The notes beneath the pieces were generated by a model, which was given only the letters and a program-made list of their open reading frames with translations, did no database searches and was not told the origin of the DNA. Positions 63,663 through 64,000 of a stretch of DNA of 64,000 bases are shown in pieces (within the stretch, counting starts at the first letter, position 1; each line of letters begins with the position of its first letter). The stretch lies in NCBI RefSeq assembly GCF_019991125.1, contig NZ_JAGENB010000002.1, forward strand, positions 1,072,772 to 1,136,771, read 5' to 3'. The position numbers and the translations under genes were made by a program. The stretch comes from Phyllobacterium calauticae (GTDB lineage Bacteria > Pseudomonadota > Alphaproteobacteria > Rhizobiales > Rhizobiaceae).

Positions 63663-64000
63663 ATGGGAAAATCTGCACCAAAAGCACCCGATCCAAAAGA
63701 GACAGCAGCCGCTCAGACCGGGACGAATGTCACGACAGCGCTTGCAAACGCGCAGCTCGGCAACGTCAACAAATATGGTCCTGACGGCAGCGTGACCTAT
63801 TCCACGAACGGCAGCAAGCAGTTCCGTGACCCCACAAACGGGGCGGTTTACGACATTCCGCAATATACCCAGACGACCACGCTTTCGCCGCAACAGCAGG
63901 CGATCAAGGACCAGACGGACGCCGCGCAGCTGAACTTGGGCCAGCTCGCCAACTCGCAGTCGTCGCGACTACAAGGGCTTCTTGGTACGCCATTCACGCT
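63663..64000 (+). CDS. Phage virion protein, partial at the window end
   Basis: The frame from the ATG at 63663 stays open to the edge (112 residues). It starts MGKSAPKAPDPKETAAAQTG, then NVNKYGPDGSVTYSTNGS, rich in Ala, Gln, Asn and Thr. Such starts occur in the internal virion or tail proteins of short-tailed phages. The rest is outside the window. Confidence 0.65.
   Translation, partial: MGKSAPKAPDPKETAAAQTGTNVTTALANAQLGNVNKYGPDGSVTYSTNGSKQFRDPTNGAVYDIPQYTQTTTLSPQQQAIKDQTDAAQLNLGQLANSQSSRLQGLLGTPFT

Larger units (their letters stand above)
43638..64000. mobile_element. Prophage, left part (continues beyond the window)
   Basis: A contiguous set of phage genes begins right after the tRNA: integrase remnant, Arc-like repressor, early operon, RNase H, terminase subunits, portal, scaffold, capsid and adaptors. 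Genes overlap by four bases or so, many products are unknown, and orientation is uniform except for the repressor and a cargo block at 51935-53574. The right end and lysis genes are outside. Confidence 0.93.

Overview
The window is bacterial DNA from an alphaproteobacterium of the Rhizobiales (Hyphomicrobiales), most like the Brucellaceae/Phyllobacteriaceae. The evidence is the iron regulator RirA with its three cysteines, probable Irr, RirA and Fur-family (Mur) operators, a phosphatidylcholine synthase, an IalB-family protein, HspQ, and recG–sdhE–mfd as neighbours. The species cannot be read from the sequence alone.

Layout. (1) 1-7113: DNA repair genes (recG start, mfd) around sdhE, then a DsbA-like protein and a YejA-like peptide-binding protein. 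(2) 7114-15302: housekeeping and membrane genes (IalB family, hspQ, AEC transporter, methyltransferase, mntH, UbiH-type hydroxylase, pcs, quinone reductase), with palindromic repeats between them. (3) 15443-20163: a complete BMP-type nucleoside ABC importer. (4) 20230-22400: an iron block (bfd-bfr, and rirA with a haem-degrading monooxygenase) with recognisable operators. (5) 22402-27470: small membrane proteins, two redox flavoproteins and short stress-type genes. (6) 27567-36405: an eight-gene minus-strand operon (HAD phosphatase, class III aminotransferase, arginase-fold enzyme, SMR-type half transporter, desaturase, alpha/beta hydrolase, GNAT-like transferase, second SMR-type half) behind a PmrAB/QseBC-like two-component system. 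This is the best candidate here for an undescribed pathway, perhaps making and flipping an amino- or acyl-modified lipid. (7) 36700-42941: a PF03640 protein, a Tim44-like protein, a TPR protein, an ECF sigma/anti-sigma pair, a cyclopropane fatty acid synthase and a GAF-Fis regulator.

(8) From tRNA-Ser(UGA) at 43548-43637 to the window edge lies the left part of a prophage. Its integrase, next to the tRNA, is reduced to about 38 residues. It is followed by an Arc-like repressor with three operators, a tightly overlapping early operon including a probable replication gene with repeats in its 3' end, RNase H, and a block of cargo genes: a secreted HExxH protein with its own promoter and terminator, then a DUF6998-like nuclease and a DUF4145 protein on the other strand. 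The DNA packaging and head genes come next: small and large terminase, P22-like portal, scaffold, SU10-like capsid, adaptors, a possible gp10-like protein and a GNAT enzyme. This suggests a short-tailed or P22/SU10-type phage. Lysis and most tail genes lie outside the window.
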